Below, piece by piece: positions 6,476 through 14,438 of a stretch of 20,991 bases of DNA. Below the pieces are notes generated by a model. That model saw only the letters and a program-made list of their open reading frames with translations. It was not told the origin of the DNA and searched no databases. Source of the DNA: an uncultured Bacteroides sp. (lineage in GTDB: Bacteria > Bacteroidota > Bacteroidia > Bacteroidales > Bacteroidaceae); the NCBI RefSeq assembly GCF_949298305.1, contig NZ_CASFWU010000052.1, positions 1-20,991 of the forward strand. Reading direction: 5' to 3'. The position numbers and the translations under genes are program-made. Positions within the stretch are counted from its first letter, which is position 1. Each line of letters begins with the position of its first letter.

Positions 6476-8008
6476 ATGAAAAGAAGCCAACAACTGCTGC
6501 TCTGTTCAGGGTTACTGTCAATACCTTTCTTCAACGGAATCCAGGCAGCGGAAAAGCCCTCGAAACCCAACATAATCTTCATTCTTTGTGACGACATGGG
6601 ATATGGCGACCTGGGTTGCTACGGACAGAAGTACATCCAAACCCCTCACCTGGACCGCATGGCTCAGGAAGGAATGCGCTTCACGCAGGCCTACGCCGGA
6701 AGTCCCGTCAGCGCGCCCTCGCGCGCCTCGCTGATGACCGGACAACACACCGGACACTGCCACGTGCGGGGCAACAAGGAATACTGGACCAACGTACCCA
6801 CCATGAAGTATGGAGACAACGACGAATATACCGTGGTAGGACAGGAGCCCTACGACCCGGGACACATCATCCTGCCCGAAATCATGCAGAAGAACGGCTA
6901 CACCACGGGCATGTTCGGCAAGTGGGCGGGCGGCTACGAAGGCTCGTGCTCCACGCCCGACAAGCGCGGCATTGACGAATACTTCGGCTTCATCTGCCAG
7001 TTCCAGGCCCACCTGTACTACCCCAACTTCCTGAACCGTTACAGCAAGTCGAAGGGAGACACCGCCACCATCCGCGTCGTCATGGACGAGAACATCCAAT
7101 ATCCCATGTACGGCGACGACTACAAGAAGCGCCCGCAATACTCCGCCGACCTCATCCACCGGGAGGCCCTGAAATGGCTGGACGCGCAGGACGGCGAGCA
7201 GCCCTTCTACGGCTTCTTCACCTACACCCTGCCCCATGCCGAACTGGCCCAGCCCAACGACTCCATCCTGAAGCATTACAAACGGCAGTTCTTCACCGAC
7301 AAGACCTGGGGAGGCAGCGAGGGTTCGCGCTACAACCCCGTCGTACACACCCATGCCGAGTTTGCCGGCATGATTACCCGCCTGGATGCCTACGTGGGTG
7401 AGATACTGGCCAAGCTGAAGGAGAAGGGACTGGACAAAAACACGCTGGTCATCTTCAGCAGTGACAACGGCCCTCACGAAGAAGGAGGAGCCGACCCCGC
7501 TTTCTTCGGACGCGACGGCAAGCTGCGCGGACTGAAGCGCCAGTGCTACGAAGGCGGCATCCGCATCCCGTTCATCGCCTGGTGGCCGGAACACGTGCCC
7601 GCCGGCAGCGTCAACGACCACCAGTTGGCCTTCTACGACATCATGCCTACCTTCTGCGAACTGGTGGGCGACAAGAAGTTCCCCAAAAAGTACCTGAACA
7701 AGAAGCTGGAAGGCGACTGCTTTGACGGCATCTCCTTCGCTCCCACCCTGCTGGGCCATGAAGAGGCACAGCAGAAGCACGACTTCCTGTACTGGGAATT
7801 CCACGAGACCGACCAGATTGGCGTACGCACAGGCGACTGGAAGCTGGTGGTGAAAGGCGGAAAGCCCCACCTCTACAACCTGGCGGAAGACATACACGAG
7901 GACAACGACGTGGCCGCGCAGCACCCTGACATCGTGCAGCAGCTGACGGACATCATCCGCCGCGAGCACCGTCCCAGCGAGCTTTTCCAGGTGACGTTGC
8001 CCCAATAA
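6476..8008 (+). CDS. Secreted family S1 sulfatase (Ser-type formylglycine motif)
   Basis: A 510-aa arylsulfatase A-like enzyme that hydrolyses sulfate esters on glycans, probably in the periplasm. A signal peptide (MKRSQQLLLCSGLLSIPFFNGIQAA) precedes NIIFILCDDMGYGDLGCYG, where Asp39 and Asp40 are the first calcium ligands. The activation motif is S79-A-P-S-R83, so Ser79 should be converted to formylglycine by an anaerobic sulfatase-maturating enzyme (no such gene here). SSDNGPHEEGG supplies Asp330/Asn331, the later metal ligands, and GDWKLVVKGGKPHLYNL closes the domain. Length is normal for S1. The GH31 gene starts 40 bp downstream on the same strand, so the two probably act on one substrate. 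I cannot assign the S1 subfamily; galactose or GalNAc sulfate esters would suit the partner enzyme. Confidence 0.93.
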   Translation: MKRSQQLLLCSGLLSIPFFNGIQAAEKPSKPNIIFILCDDMGYGDLGCYGQKYIQTPHLDRMAQEGMRFTQAYAGSPVSAPSRASLMTGQHTGHCHVRGNKEYWTNVPTMKYGDNDEYTVVGQEPYDPGHIILPEIMQKNGYTTGMFGKWAGGYEGSCSTPDKRGIDEYFGFICQFQAHLYYPNFLNRYSKSKGDTATIRVVMDENIQYPMYGDDYKKRPQYSADLIHREALKWLDAQDGEQPFYGFFTYTLPHAELAQPNDSILKHYKRQFFTDKTWGGSEGSRYNPVVHTHAEFAGMITRLDAYVGEILAKLKEKGLDKNTLVIFSSDNGPHEEGGADPAFFGRDGKLRGLKRQCYEGGIRIPFIAWWPEHVPAGSVNDHQLAFYDIMPTFCELVGDKKFPKKYLNKKLEGDCFDGISFAPTLLGHEEAQQKHDFLYWEFHETDQIGVRTGDWKLVVKGGKPHLYNLAEDIHEDNDVAAQHPDIVQQLTDIIRREHRPSELFQVTLPQ

Positions 8009-8048
8009 AACCCCAAGACATTCTATTACTAACCTAATATTCTACATT

Positions 8049-11000
8049 ATGACTCAAAGAAAAAAACTGTTCCGCAGGCAGGCAGCCCTCTGGGCACTGG
8101 CCTTTCCCTTGGCCTGCCCGCCGGCAGCCGCGCCTCTCTTTGCGGAAAGCCTGCCGGCGGTAGAAGCCCGTCAGGAGCAACCAGTCACCGTAACCGGAGC
8201 CGTCATGCTGAACCCGACAACGGTTGAGATTCTCTTCTCCAACTCCCAGCGAATGACCCTCGACTTCTACGGCGAAAACATCGTGCGCCTGTTCCAGGAC
8301 AACCGGGGAGGCATTGTGCGCGACCCGCAGGCCTCGCCCGAAGCCCAAATCCTCGTGGACAATCCACGCAGAGACCCCGGACAGTTGCTGCTGGACGACG
8401 GAGCCGGCACCGTCACCATCGAGACAGGCCGCATCCGCCTCAGCATCGACAAGCAGACCACCCGCTTCACCCTGACGGACAAGCAGCGCAACCGCGTCGT
8501 GGCCGAGTCTGCCGCACCCATTGACTTCCAGGAGAAGCAGGTGACTCTGACCCTGAAGGAAAGCCCCGACGAATACTTCTACGGAGGCGGTGTGCAGAAC
8601 GGACGCTTCTCCCACAAAGGCAAAGCCATCCAGATAGTCAACACCAACCAGTGGACCGACGGAGGCGTGGCCTCGCCCACCCCCTACTACTGGTCTACGG
8701 GCGGCTACGGCGTGATGTGGCACACCTTTGCGCCCGGCAAGTACGACTTCGGCGCCGCCGAGGCGGGCAAGGTGAGCCTGACCCACGACACCTACTACCT
8801 GGACCTCTTCCTCATGGTGGACGAGACGCCGGTGGAACTGCTCAACGACTTCTACCAACTGACGGGACACCCCGTGCTCATCCCCAAATTCGGCTTCTAC
8901 GAAGGCCACCTCAACGCCTACAACCGCGACTACTGGAAGGAAGACCCCGACAAGGGCATCCTCTTTGAGGACGGAAAGAAGTACAAGGAGAGCCAGAAGG
9001 ACAACGGCGGCACCAAAGAGTCTCTCAACGGCGAAAAGGACAACTACCAGTTCTCCGCCCGCGCCGTCATAGACCGCTACAACGCCCACGACATGCCCCT
9101 GGGGTGGCTGCTGCCCAACGACGGCTACGGAGCCGGCTACGGACAGACCGGCACCCTGGACGGCAACATACAGAACCTGAAGGAACTGGGCGACTATGCC
9201 CGCAGCAAAGGCGTGGAGATTGGCCTCTGGACACAGTCGGACCTCCACCCCAAAGAAGGCATCGAGGCCCTGCTGCAGCGTGACATCGTGAAGGAAGTGC
9301 GCGACGCCGGCGTCCGCGTGCTCAAGACCGACGTGGCCTGGGTAGGCGCCGGCTACTCGTTCGGACTGAACGGCGTGGCCGACGTGGCACAAATCATGCC
9401 CTACTACGGCAACAACGCCCGCCCCTTCATCATCTCGCTGGACGGATGGGCAGGAACCCAGCGTTACGCAGGCATCTGGTCCGGCGACCAGACCGGAGGC
9501 GAATGGGAGTACATCCGTTTCCACATCCCCACCTACATCGGCTCCGGACTCTCCGGACAGCCCAACATCACTTCGGACATGGACGGCATCTTCGGCGGAC
9601 AGAACGTACCGGTGAATGTGCGCGACTTCCAGTGGAAGACCTTCACGCCCATGCAGCTGAACATGGACGGCTGGGGATCCAACCCCAAATACCCGCACAT
9701 ACTGGGTGAACCGGCCGCCTCCATCAACCGCATGTACCTGAAGATGAAGTCGGAATTCATGCCCTACGCATACAGCATTGCCTACGAGGCCATCGACGGC
9801 AAGCCCATGATACGCGCCATGTTCCTGGACTATCCCAGCACCTATACCCTGGGCAGCGCCACGCGCTACCAGTTCCTCTACGGTCCCTACGTGCTGGTGG
9901 CACCCGTCTACCAGAACACCCGCGCCGACGAGCAGGGCAACGACCAGCGCGACGGCATCTACCTGCCCGAAGGCAACTGGATAGACTACTTCAGCGGCGA
10001 CCTCTACACCGGCGGACGCATCATCAACAATTTCGACGCGCCCCTCTGGAAGCTGCCCGTATTCATCCGCCAGGGAGCCATCCTGCCCCTGACCGCCGCC
10101 CACAACAACGTGGCCGAGATGGACAAGCACACCCGCACCTACGAATTCTATCCGCTGGGCACCACCGAGTTCACCGAATATGACGACGACGGCACCACCG
10201 AAGCCTACCGCTACGGCGCAAGCAGCCGCACCCACATTCTTTCCACGCTGGAAGGAGACGAACTGCAGATAGAAATAAAGCCGACGCAGGGCAGCTTCGA
10301 GGGCATGGTGAAGGAAAAGGCCACCCTGCTGCGCATCAACGTGACCGCCCAGCCCAAGAAGGTGGAGGCACGCATCGGCGGCAAGAAGGTGAAGCTGACT
10401 ACGGTCAACTCGCTGGAAGAACTGCAGAACGGCAGCAACGTCTGCTACTACGAAGCCGCCCCGCAGCTGAACCGCTTTGCCACAGCCGGCAGCGACTTCG
10501 CCTCGGTGGACATCGTCAAGAATCCCGTGATGCACATCAAGCTGGCCGCCACCGACGTCACCGCCAACGGCCTGTCGCTGACGCTCAAGGGCTACGTCTA
10601 CGCCCCTGCCGACCGCCTGCTGACCAGCACCGGCACGCTGACCGCCCCCAAGGCCCAAATCACCGACGAAGACACCGAGGCCTACAGCCTGACCCCGTCG
10701 TGGCAGCCGGTGGCCGAGGCCGACTACTACGAGATAGAGTTTGACAGCATGCTGTACAGCACCATCCGCGACACCCGTCTGCGCTTCGGCGACCTGCGTC
10801 CCGAAACGGCCTGCACGTTCAAGGTGCGCGCCGTCAACGCCGCCGGCGTTTCCGACTGGACCAGCCTCACCGCCACCACCAAGCCCGACCCGCTGGAGTT
10901 CGCCATCCGCGGCCTGCGCGGCGAGACCACCTGCCCCAACCAGGGCGGACAAGAGGTACGCCGCCTGTTCAACTTCGACGAGTCTGACGCATGGCACACG

Positions 11001-11921
11001 CAGTGGAGCGCCAAGGCCGTACCGTTCGACCTGCTGATAGACCTGAGGAGCGTCAACCAGCTGGACAAGTTCCAATACCTGCCCCGCCTGGATGCAGGCA
11101 ACGGCACCCTGAAGAAGGGCACCGTCTACTACAGCATGGACAAGTCCGAATGGACCGAAGCAGGCACCTTCCAATGGGAAGGCGGCGAGCCCAAGACCTT
11201 CACGTTTGAGGCACGCCCGACGGCCCGCTACATCAAGCTGTCCGTCACCGAAGCCGTAGGCGATTTCGGCTCCGGACGCGAGCTCTACGTGTTCAAGGTG
11301 CCGGGAAGCGAAAGCTACATCCCCGGAGACATCAACCAGGACAAGCTGGTGAATGAAAACGACCTGACGTCGTACATGAACTACACCGGACTGCGCCAGG
11401 GCGACCCGGACTTCGAGGGCTACATCAGCAAAGGCGACCTGAACGGCAACGGCCTCATCGACGCCTACGACATCTCCGCCGTGGCCATCGAACTGGAAAC
11501 GGGCGTCAGCAGCCGCAAGGTGCCCTCCGTGGCCGGAAAGCTCACCTTCACCCCCAGCAAGAAGACGTACAACGCCGGCGAGACCGTCGAAATACGCGTC
11601 GGCGGAGAGGGGCTGCAGTCGGTCAACGCGCTCAGCTTCGCCATCCCCTACGACGTCAGCCAGCTGGAATACCTCGGCATGGAAACGCCAGGCATGAAGG
11701 AAATGCGCAACCTCACCAACGACCGCCTGCACGGCAACGGCGACAAGGCCCTCTACCCCACCTTCGTCAACCTGGGCGAGAAGCCTTACCTGGAGGGCGA
11801 CGGTGAGTTGATGGTCATCCGCTTCAAGGCCAAGAAGCGCTTCACCTTCAACCTGAAAGCCATCGACGGACTGCTTGTGGACAAGTACATGAACACGGTC
11901 AAGTTCGGTAACGGCCAATAA
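8049..11921 (+). CDS. Multi-modular GH31 glycosidase (GH31-FN3-CBM32-dockerin-cohesin-like)
   Basis: A 1290-aa secreted alpha-glycosidase with a signal peptide ending near PAAAPLFA. An N-terminal beta-sandwich is followed by the catalytic barrel: GFYEGHLNAYNRDYW, LPNDGYGAGYGQTG, nucleophile Asp428 in VLKTDVAWVG and acid/base Asp480 in IWSGDQTGG. Beta domains with YEFYPLGTTEFTEYDDDGTTEAY follow. FN3 spans about residues 867-948 and an F5/8-C (CBM32-like) module about 950-1086. A dockerin with two F-hand repeats (GDINQDKLVNENDL and GDLNGNGLIDAYD) lies at about 1093-1150. A cohesin-like beta-sandwich (about 1163-1290) ends the protein. The PNDGYGAGYGQ segment and FN3/CBM32 tail recall the GH31 alpha-N-acetylgalactosaminidases active on mucin O-glycans; that specificity is inferred. 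No SusC/SusD pair is in the window. Confidence 0.93.
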   Translation: MTQRKKLFRRQAALWALAFPLACPPAAAPLFAESLPAVEARQEQPVTVTGAVMLNPTTVEILFSNSQRMTLDFYGENIVRLFQDNRGGIVRDPQASPEAQILVDNPRRDPGQLLLDDGAGTVTIETGRIRLSIDKQTTRFTLTDKQRNRVVAESAAPIDFQEKQVTLTLKESPDEYFYGGGVQNGRFSHKGKAIQIVNTNQWTDGGVASPTPYYWSTGGYGVMWHTFAPGKYDFGAAEAGKVSLTHDTYYLDLFLMVDETPVELLNDFYQLTGHPVLIPKFGFYEGHLNAYNRDYWKEDPDKGILFEDGKKYKESQKDNGGTKESLNGEKDNYQFSARAVIDRYNAHDMPLGWLLPNDGYGAGYGQTGTLDGNIQNLKELGDYARSKGVEIGLWTQSDLHPKEGIEALLQRDIVKEVRDAGVRVLKTDVAWVGAGYSFGLNGVADVAQIMPYYGNNARPFIISLDGWAGTQRYAGIWSGDQTGGEWEYIRFHIPTYIGSGLSGQPNITSDMDGIFGGQNVPVNVRDFQWKTFTPMQLNMDGWGSNPKYPHILGEPAASINRMYLKMKSEFMPYAYSIAYEAIDGKPMIRAMFLDYPSTYTLGSATRYQFLYGPYVLVAPVYQNTRADEQGNDQRDGIYLPEGNWIDYFSGDLYTGGRIINNFDAPLWKLPVFIRQGAILPLTAAHNNVAEMDKHTRTYEFYPLGTTEFTEYDDDGTTEAYRYGASSRTHILSTLEGDELQIEIKPTQGSFEGMVKEKATLLRINVTAQPKKVEARIGGKKVKLTTVNSLEELQNGSNVCYYEAAPQLNRFATAGSDFASVDIVKNPVMHIKLAATDVTANGLSLTLKGYVYAPADRLLTSTGTLTAPKAQITDEDTEAYSLTPSWQPVAEADYYEIEFDSMLYSTIRDTRLRFGDLRPETACTFKVRAVNAAGVSDWTSLTATTKPDPLEFAIRGLRGETTCPNQGGQEVRRLFNFDESDAWHTQWSAKAVPFDLLIDLRSVNQLDKFQYLPRLDAGNGTLKKGTVYYSMDKSEWTEAGTFQWEGGEPKTFTFEARPTARYIKLSVTEAVGDFGSGRELYVFKVPGSESYIPGDINQDKLVNENDLTSYMNYTGLRQGDPDFEGYISKGDLNGNGLIDAYDISAVAIELETGVSSRKVPSVAGKLTFTPSKKTYNAGETVEIRVGGEGLQSVNALSFAIPYDVSQLEYLGMETPGMKEMRNLTNDRLHGNGDKALYPTFVNLGEKPYLEGDGELMVIRFKAKKRFTFNLKAIDGLLVDKYMNTVKFGNGQ

Positions 11922-11982
11922 GACGGCCGTGAACTGCCGGGGGGTGACTACCTGCGACGCAGACCACCGCCCCAACCCCAAC

Positions 11983-12025
11983 AACGCGGACTACACGGAA
12001 GAAAACAAACCGTGCAGTCCGCGTT
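11983..12025 (+). terminator. Hairpin terminator after the GH31 gene
   Basis: AACGCGGACTACACGG (11983-11998) pairs with CCGTGCAGTCCGCGTT (12010-12025) with one mismatch around an 11-nt A-rich loop. It lies 61 bp after the GH31 stop. The trailing T run is weak, but the 16-bp GC-rich stem is strong. Confidence 0.65.
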
Positions 12026-12278
12026 TCACGTTTCCGCCCCCGGGCTTTGCCGCAGCGTAAATGGCGGCCCCCTCCTTATCATACCGGATGCAAAATTCTC
12101 TCCTTACATTTTGACACTTTGACTTTCCCGACGCGCGAGGTTCCGTTATTTCGGCCAGCCGCCGGGCTTGCACGAAAAAACGGAAACGAAATTCTGTAAA
12201 CGGATGGATGATAGACGGATAGCGAAATCCTTACATTTGAAAGAGGGAAAAGAGACGGCTTTCGGGACAGGAAATACC

Positions 12279-12307
12279 CACTTTACAGCGCTAAAGTGCC
12301 ACTTTAG
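12279..12307. repeat. Palindrome with an extra competing arm
   Basis: CTAAAGTG-C-CACTTTAG (12291-12307) is a perfect palindrome with 8-bp arms. Another CACTTTA (12279-12285) lies just upstream and can pair with the same TAAAGTG, giving two mutually exclusive hairpins. It could be an operator-like or RNA structural element; no target gene is evident. Confidence 0.6.
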
Positions 12308-12360
12308 AGGGGCTAACTACCCTTCCGGGAGAGCCTAACATGGCTTTTCAGCACTCCGAA

Positions 12361-12470
12361 CAAGCATTCTGCGTGCTCCGCACAAGCATTCTGAACGGAC
12401 GAAGCAAGCACGGCGGACGGACGAAGCAAGCATGGTGGGCGGACGGAGCAAGCATGGTGGACGCTTCTGA
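12361..12470. repeat. Five-copy degenerate tandem repeat with a 22-bp period
   Basis: CAAGCA occurs at 12361, 12383, 12405, 12427 and 12449, spaced exactly 22 bp apart. The sequence between drifts: CATTCTG in the first two copies, CACGG or CATGG in the last three; GGACGAAG precedes copies 3 and 4, and GGACGGAG precedes copy 5. CACTCCGAA occurs on both sides (12352 and 12471). The units are contiguous with no spacers, so this is not a CRISPR array. Confidence 0.85.
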
Positions 12471-12708
12471 CACTCCGAAAAGGCCTTTTCCGCCTCCATT
12501 TCGCACCTATCGCAGAAAGCCCGTGTCAGCAAAAGACGCCACATTCTGCCAGATTGCAAGCATTTTTCGCCTTAACCTTACACAACGAGCAGTTCCTTTC
12601 CGACGGAAAGATTGCCCGCCGAAAAAATGTGAAGAGAAATAAAGATGCCATTACCGCGGATACCTGCATGGTGGCAGCCGGACAAGCGCGAAACTTGCAG
12701 AAGTCAAG

Positions 12709-14190
12709 TTATTTCAACACGGCGACTTCCTCGGGCACGTAACTGCTGCGGATGCGCCACTCCTGCGGATAGAGGTTGTTGGCGCGGTTGCCCACGTTCT
12801 TCACAAAACCGAGCGGAATGCCACGGAAGGTGAGCAGCACAAAGCCGCGCGGCGCCGAGGCTGACAGCGTGACGGCCTCCTTGCGCAGATAGGCCACAGC
12901 CGAGGCATAGTCCACCTCCTCGCACGCGAAGGCATCGGCCCGCAGCAGGGTGCTCATGGACAGGGCGTGGGCGGGCAGGCAGTTCCTGCCCTTCAGTGCG
13001 GCCAGCTCCACCCCGGCCTGCACCACACGGACAGTCTGCTTCAGGAGGGCCAGCCGGGAGAGCCATGCCGACGGGAAGGCCGTCAGCTCCGCCCCTTCGG
13101 GCAGCAGGGTGTAACTGCCGGCATCGCGCAGCCAGCCTTGCACCGCCGCCAACTGCTCCTTGCTCCAGGCCGACGGCTGGTTGCTGCCGCCATCGCCCTT
13201 CTTTCCCCGCTGCCGGCCCGCGGTTTGCCGCTCCGTGTCCGTCCTTCCTGTCGGCGCCATCAGCGTTTCCTCCGCCCCTTCGTACTCGCCCGCCTTGCGC
13301 AGCACAGCCAGGAAGAAACCCTCGCCGCAAGTCCGGTGAGGCAGGAAACGGAAGACGGGGAAGTCCCCGCCCGGCAGCAGATTGCCGGTGACGTTCCATT
13401 CGGCGGGTACCTCCAGCGGCAGTATCTCCGCCCCCAACTCGTCGCGCATCCAGCGCACGTTCTCCTCGTTCTCCTTCGTGTTATACGTACAGGTGCTGTA
13501 CACCAGCAGCCCGCCCGGCTTCAGGCAGGGCCAGATGTCCGTCAGGATGCGCCGCTGACGCTGCCAGCACACCTCCACATTCTTCGGGCTCCACTCGCTG
13601 ACGGCCGTCTCGTCCTTGCGGAACATGCCCTCGCCCGAACAGGGGACGTCGGTCAGGATAAAGTCGAAGAAACTGTCCAGCGGACTGAAAGCCGCGGGGT
13701 CACTGCCCGTCACCACCACATCGGGGTGTCCCCACTTGGTGAGGTTCTCGGCCAATATCTGCGCGCGGTTGCGGATGACTTCGTTGGCCACCAGCAGACT
13801 GCCCGAAGGCAGCAGGCTGCGCAGGTGGGTGGACTTGCCTCCGGGAGCGGCACAGAGGTCGAGCGCCGCCAGCGGACGGACAGGCAGATAGCGCTTCAAG
13901 GCCTGCTCCAGAAACATGGACGAGGCCTCCTGGACGTAGTAGCATCCGGCATGAAACAGGGGGTCGAACGTGAACGGAGGACGGCGGTCCAGATAATAGG
14001 CACCTGAAGCCCAGGGGACTTCGGAGAATGAAGAAGGAGGAAGGAAGGAGGAAGCATCGCCGCATTTGCGGAGGTTCAGGCGGATGCTGACGGGCGGTTC
14101 TGCCTCCAGCAGGGAGGCGGACAGGCGGTCATACTCTTCGTCGCCCATCAGGGCGCGGGTATAGTCGGCAAATGAGTCGGGCAGTTGCAT
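12709..14190 (-). CDS. rsmF: rRNA cytosine-C5 methyltransferase, RsmF/NOL1-NOP2-Sun family
   Basis: A 493-aa SAM-dependent enzyme expected to make 5-methylcytosine in ribosomal RNA. The SAM-binding loop LDLCAAPGGKST has AAPGGK at residues 114-119. The motif IV DVPCSGEGMFRKDE carries Cys184 and the motif VI YSTCTYNTKENEENV carries the catalytic Cys234. The C-terminal part includes the RsmF-type RNA-binding region (ILPLEVPAEW, FRFLPHRTCGEGFFLAVLRK) and ends YVPEEVAVLK. I chose the ATG at 14188-14190: an upstream in-frame TTG at 14217 lies inside the -7 promoter box, so it would not be transcribed. The gene stands alone, convergent with the GH31 gene. The exact rRNA position cannot be told from sequence. 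Confidence 0.92.
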   Translation of the reverse strand: MQLPDSFADYTRALMGDEEYDRLSASLLEAEPPVSIRLNLRKCGDASSFLPPSSFSEVPWASGAYYLDRRPPFTFDPLFHAGCYYVQEASSMFLEQALKRYLPVRPLAALDLCAAPGGKSTHLRSLLPSGSLLVANEVIRNRAQILAENLTKWGHPDVVVTGSDPAAFSPLDSFFDFILTDVPCSGEGMFRKDETAVSEWSPKNVEVCWQRQRRILTDIWPCLKPGGLLVYSTCTYNTKENEENVRWMRDELGAEILPLEVPAEWNVTGNLLPGGDFPVFRFLPHRTCGEGFFLAVLRKAGEYEGAEETLMAPTGRTDTERQTAGRQRGKKGDGGSNQPSAWSKEQLAAVQGWLRDAGSYTLLPEGAELTAFPSAWLSRLALLKQTVRVVQAGVELAALKGRNCLPAHALSMSTLLRADAFACEEVDYASAVAYLRKEAVTLSASAPRGFVLLTFRGIPLGFVKNVGNRANNLYPQEWRIRSSYVPEEVAVLK

Positions 14191-14214
14191 GGCATATCTA
14201 AAGATAGTTCGCCA

Positions 14215-14246
14215 CAAAAGTAGGGAATTTGGAGGAAAGAAGCAAA
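14215..14246 (-). promoter_or_regulatory. Promoter of the rsmF-like gene
   Basis: On the minus strand TTTG (14243-14246), a 20-nt spacer and TACTTTTG (14215-14222) match the Bacteroidetes housekeeping promoter exactly. Initiation near 14208 would give a leader of about 15-20 nt before the ATG at 14190, which also decides the start codon. Confidence 0.78.
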
Positions 14247-14275
14247 AAGAAGGAGGAGGGAGGAGGTTTGAAGGG

Positions 14276-14435
14276 TGAGGTATGAGGTTTCAGGCATGAG
14301 GCATAAGGGTTGAGTGTGCAGTTCAGCCACGGACGGAAAGTGTGCGGCAATTTATATGCCATGCGGCTGAAGAATGCGCCGACACCTTCCCCTGACTTCA
14401 TACCTCATTCCTTATACCTCATACCTGACACCTGA
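14276..14435. repeat. Imperfect inverted repeat of the TGAGGTATGAGG type
   Basis: The left part at 14276-14308 repeats the theme TGAGG(T/C)AT(G/A)AGG. The right part at 14396-14435 carries its inverse, CATACCTCATTCCTTATACC. AGGTATGAGGT (14278-14288) and ACCTCATACCT (14416-14426) are perfect complements. It fills the gap between the TonB receptor stop and the rsmF-like promoter and could end receptor transcription. It looks like a dispersed intergenic repeat. Confidence 0.65.
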
Positions 14436-14438
14436 TTC

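Larger units (their letters stand above)
12026..12708. other. Gene-free interval between convergent GH31 and methyltransferase genes
   Basis: No convincing gene was found. The one sizeable plus-strand frame (12340-12642) runs through the 22-bp repeat and lacks domain or codon support. The stretch holds a lone -7-like box TACATTTG (12232-12239), a palindrome (12291-12307), a five-copy 22-bp repeat (12361-12470), and the self-complementary AAAAGGCCTTTT (12478-12489). The 6-bp hairpin AACTTG/CAAGTT (12692-12710) just beyond the methyltransferase stop could be a weak terminator for that gene. An untranslated RNA is possible but unproven. Confidence 0.6.

Noticed and set aside
8034..11984. A 1316-codon open frame antisense to the whole GH31 gene
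   Set aside because: It mirrors the GH31 gene almost end to end. Its openness follows from the GC-rich codon choice, which avoids codons whose complements are stops. Its residues (rich in V, G, H, Q, A) match no family, and similar shadows lie over the pump, channel and sulfatase genes.
12361..12470. CRISPR-like array
   Set aside because: The 22-bp units are contiguous with no unique spacers, the copies are degenerate and no cas gene is present.
12340..12642. A 100-codon plus-strand frame in the gene-free interval
   Set aside because: It runs through the 22-bp repeat and reads as low-complexity Arg/Lys/Ser/Trp sequence, with no signal, domain or consistent codon bias.
14191..14217. Upstream TTG start for the rsmF-like protein
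   Set aside because: It lies within the -7 promoter box TACTTTTG, so the transcript would not include it.
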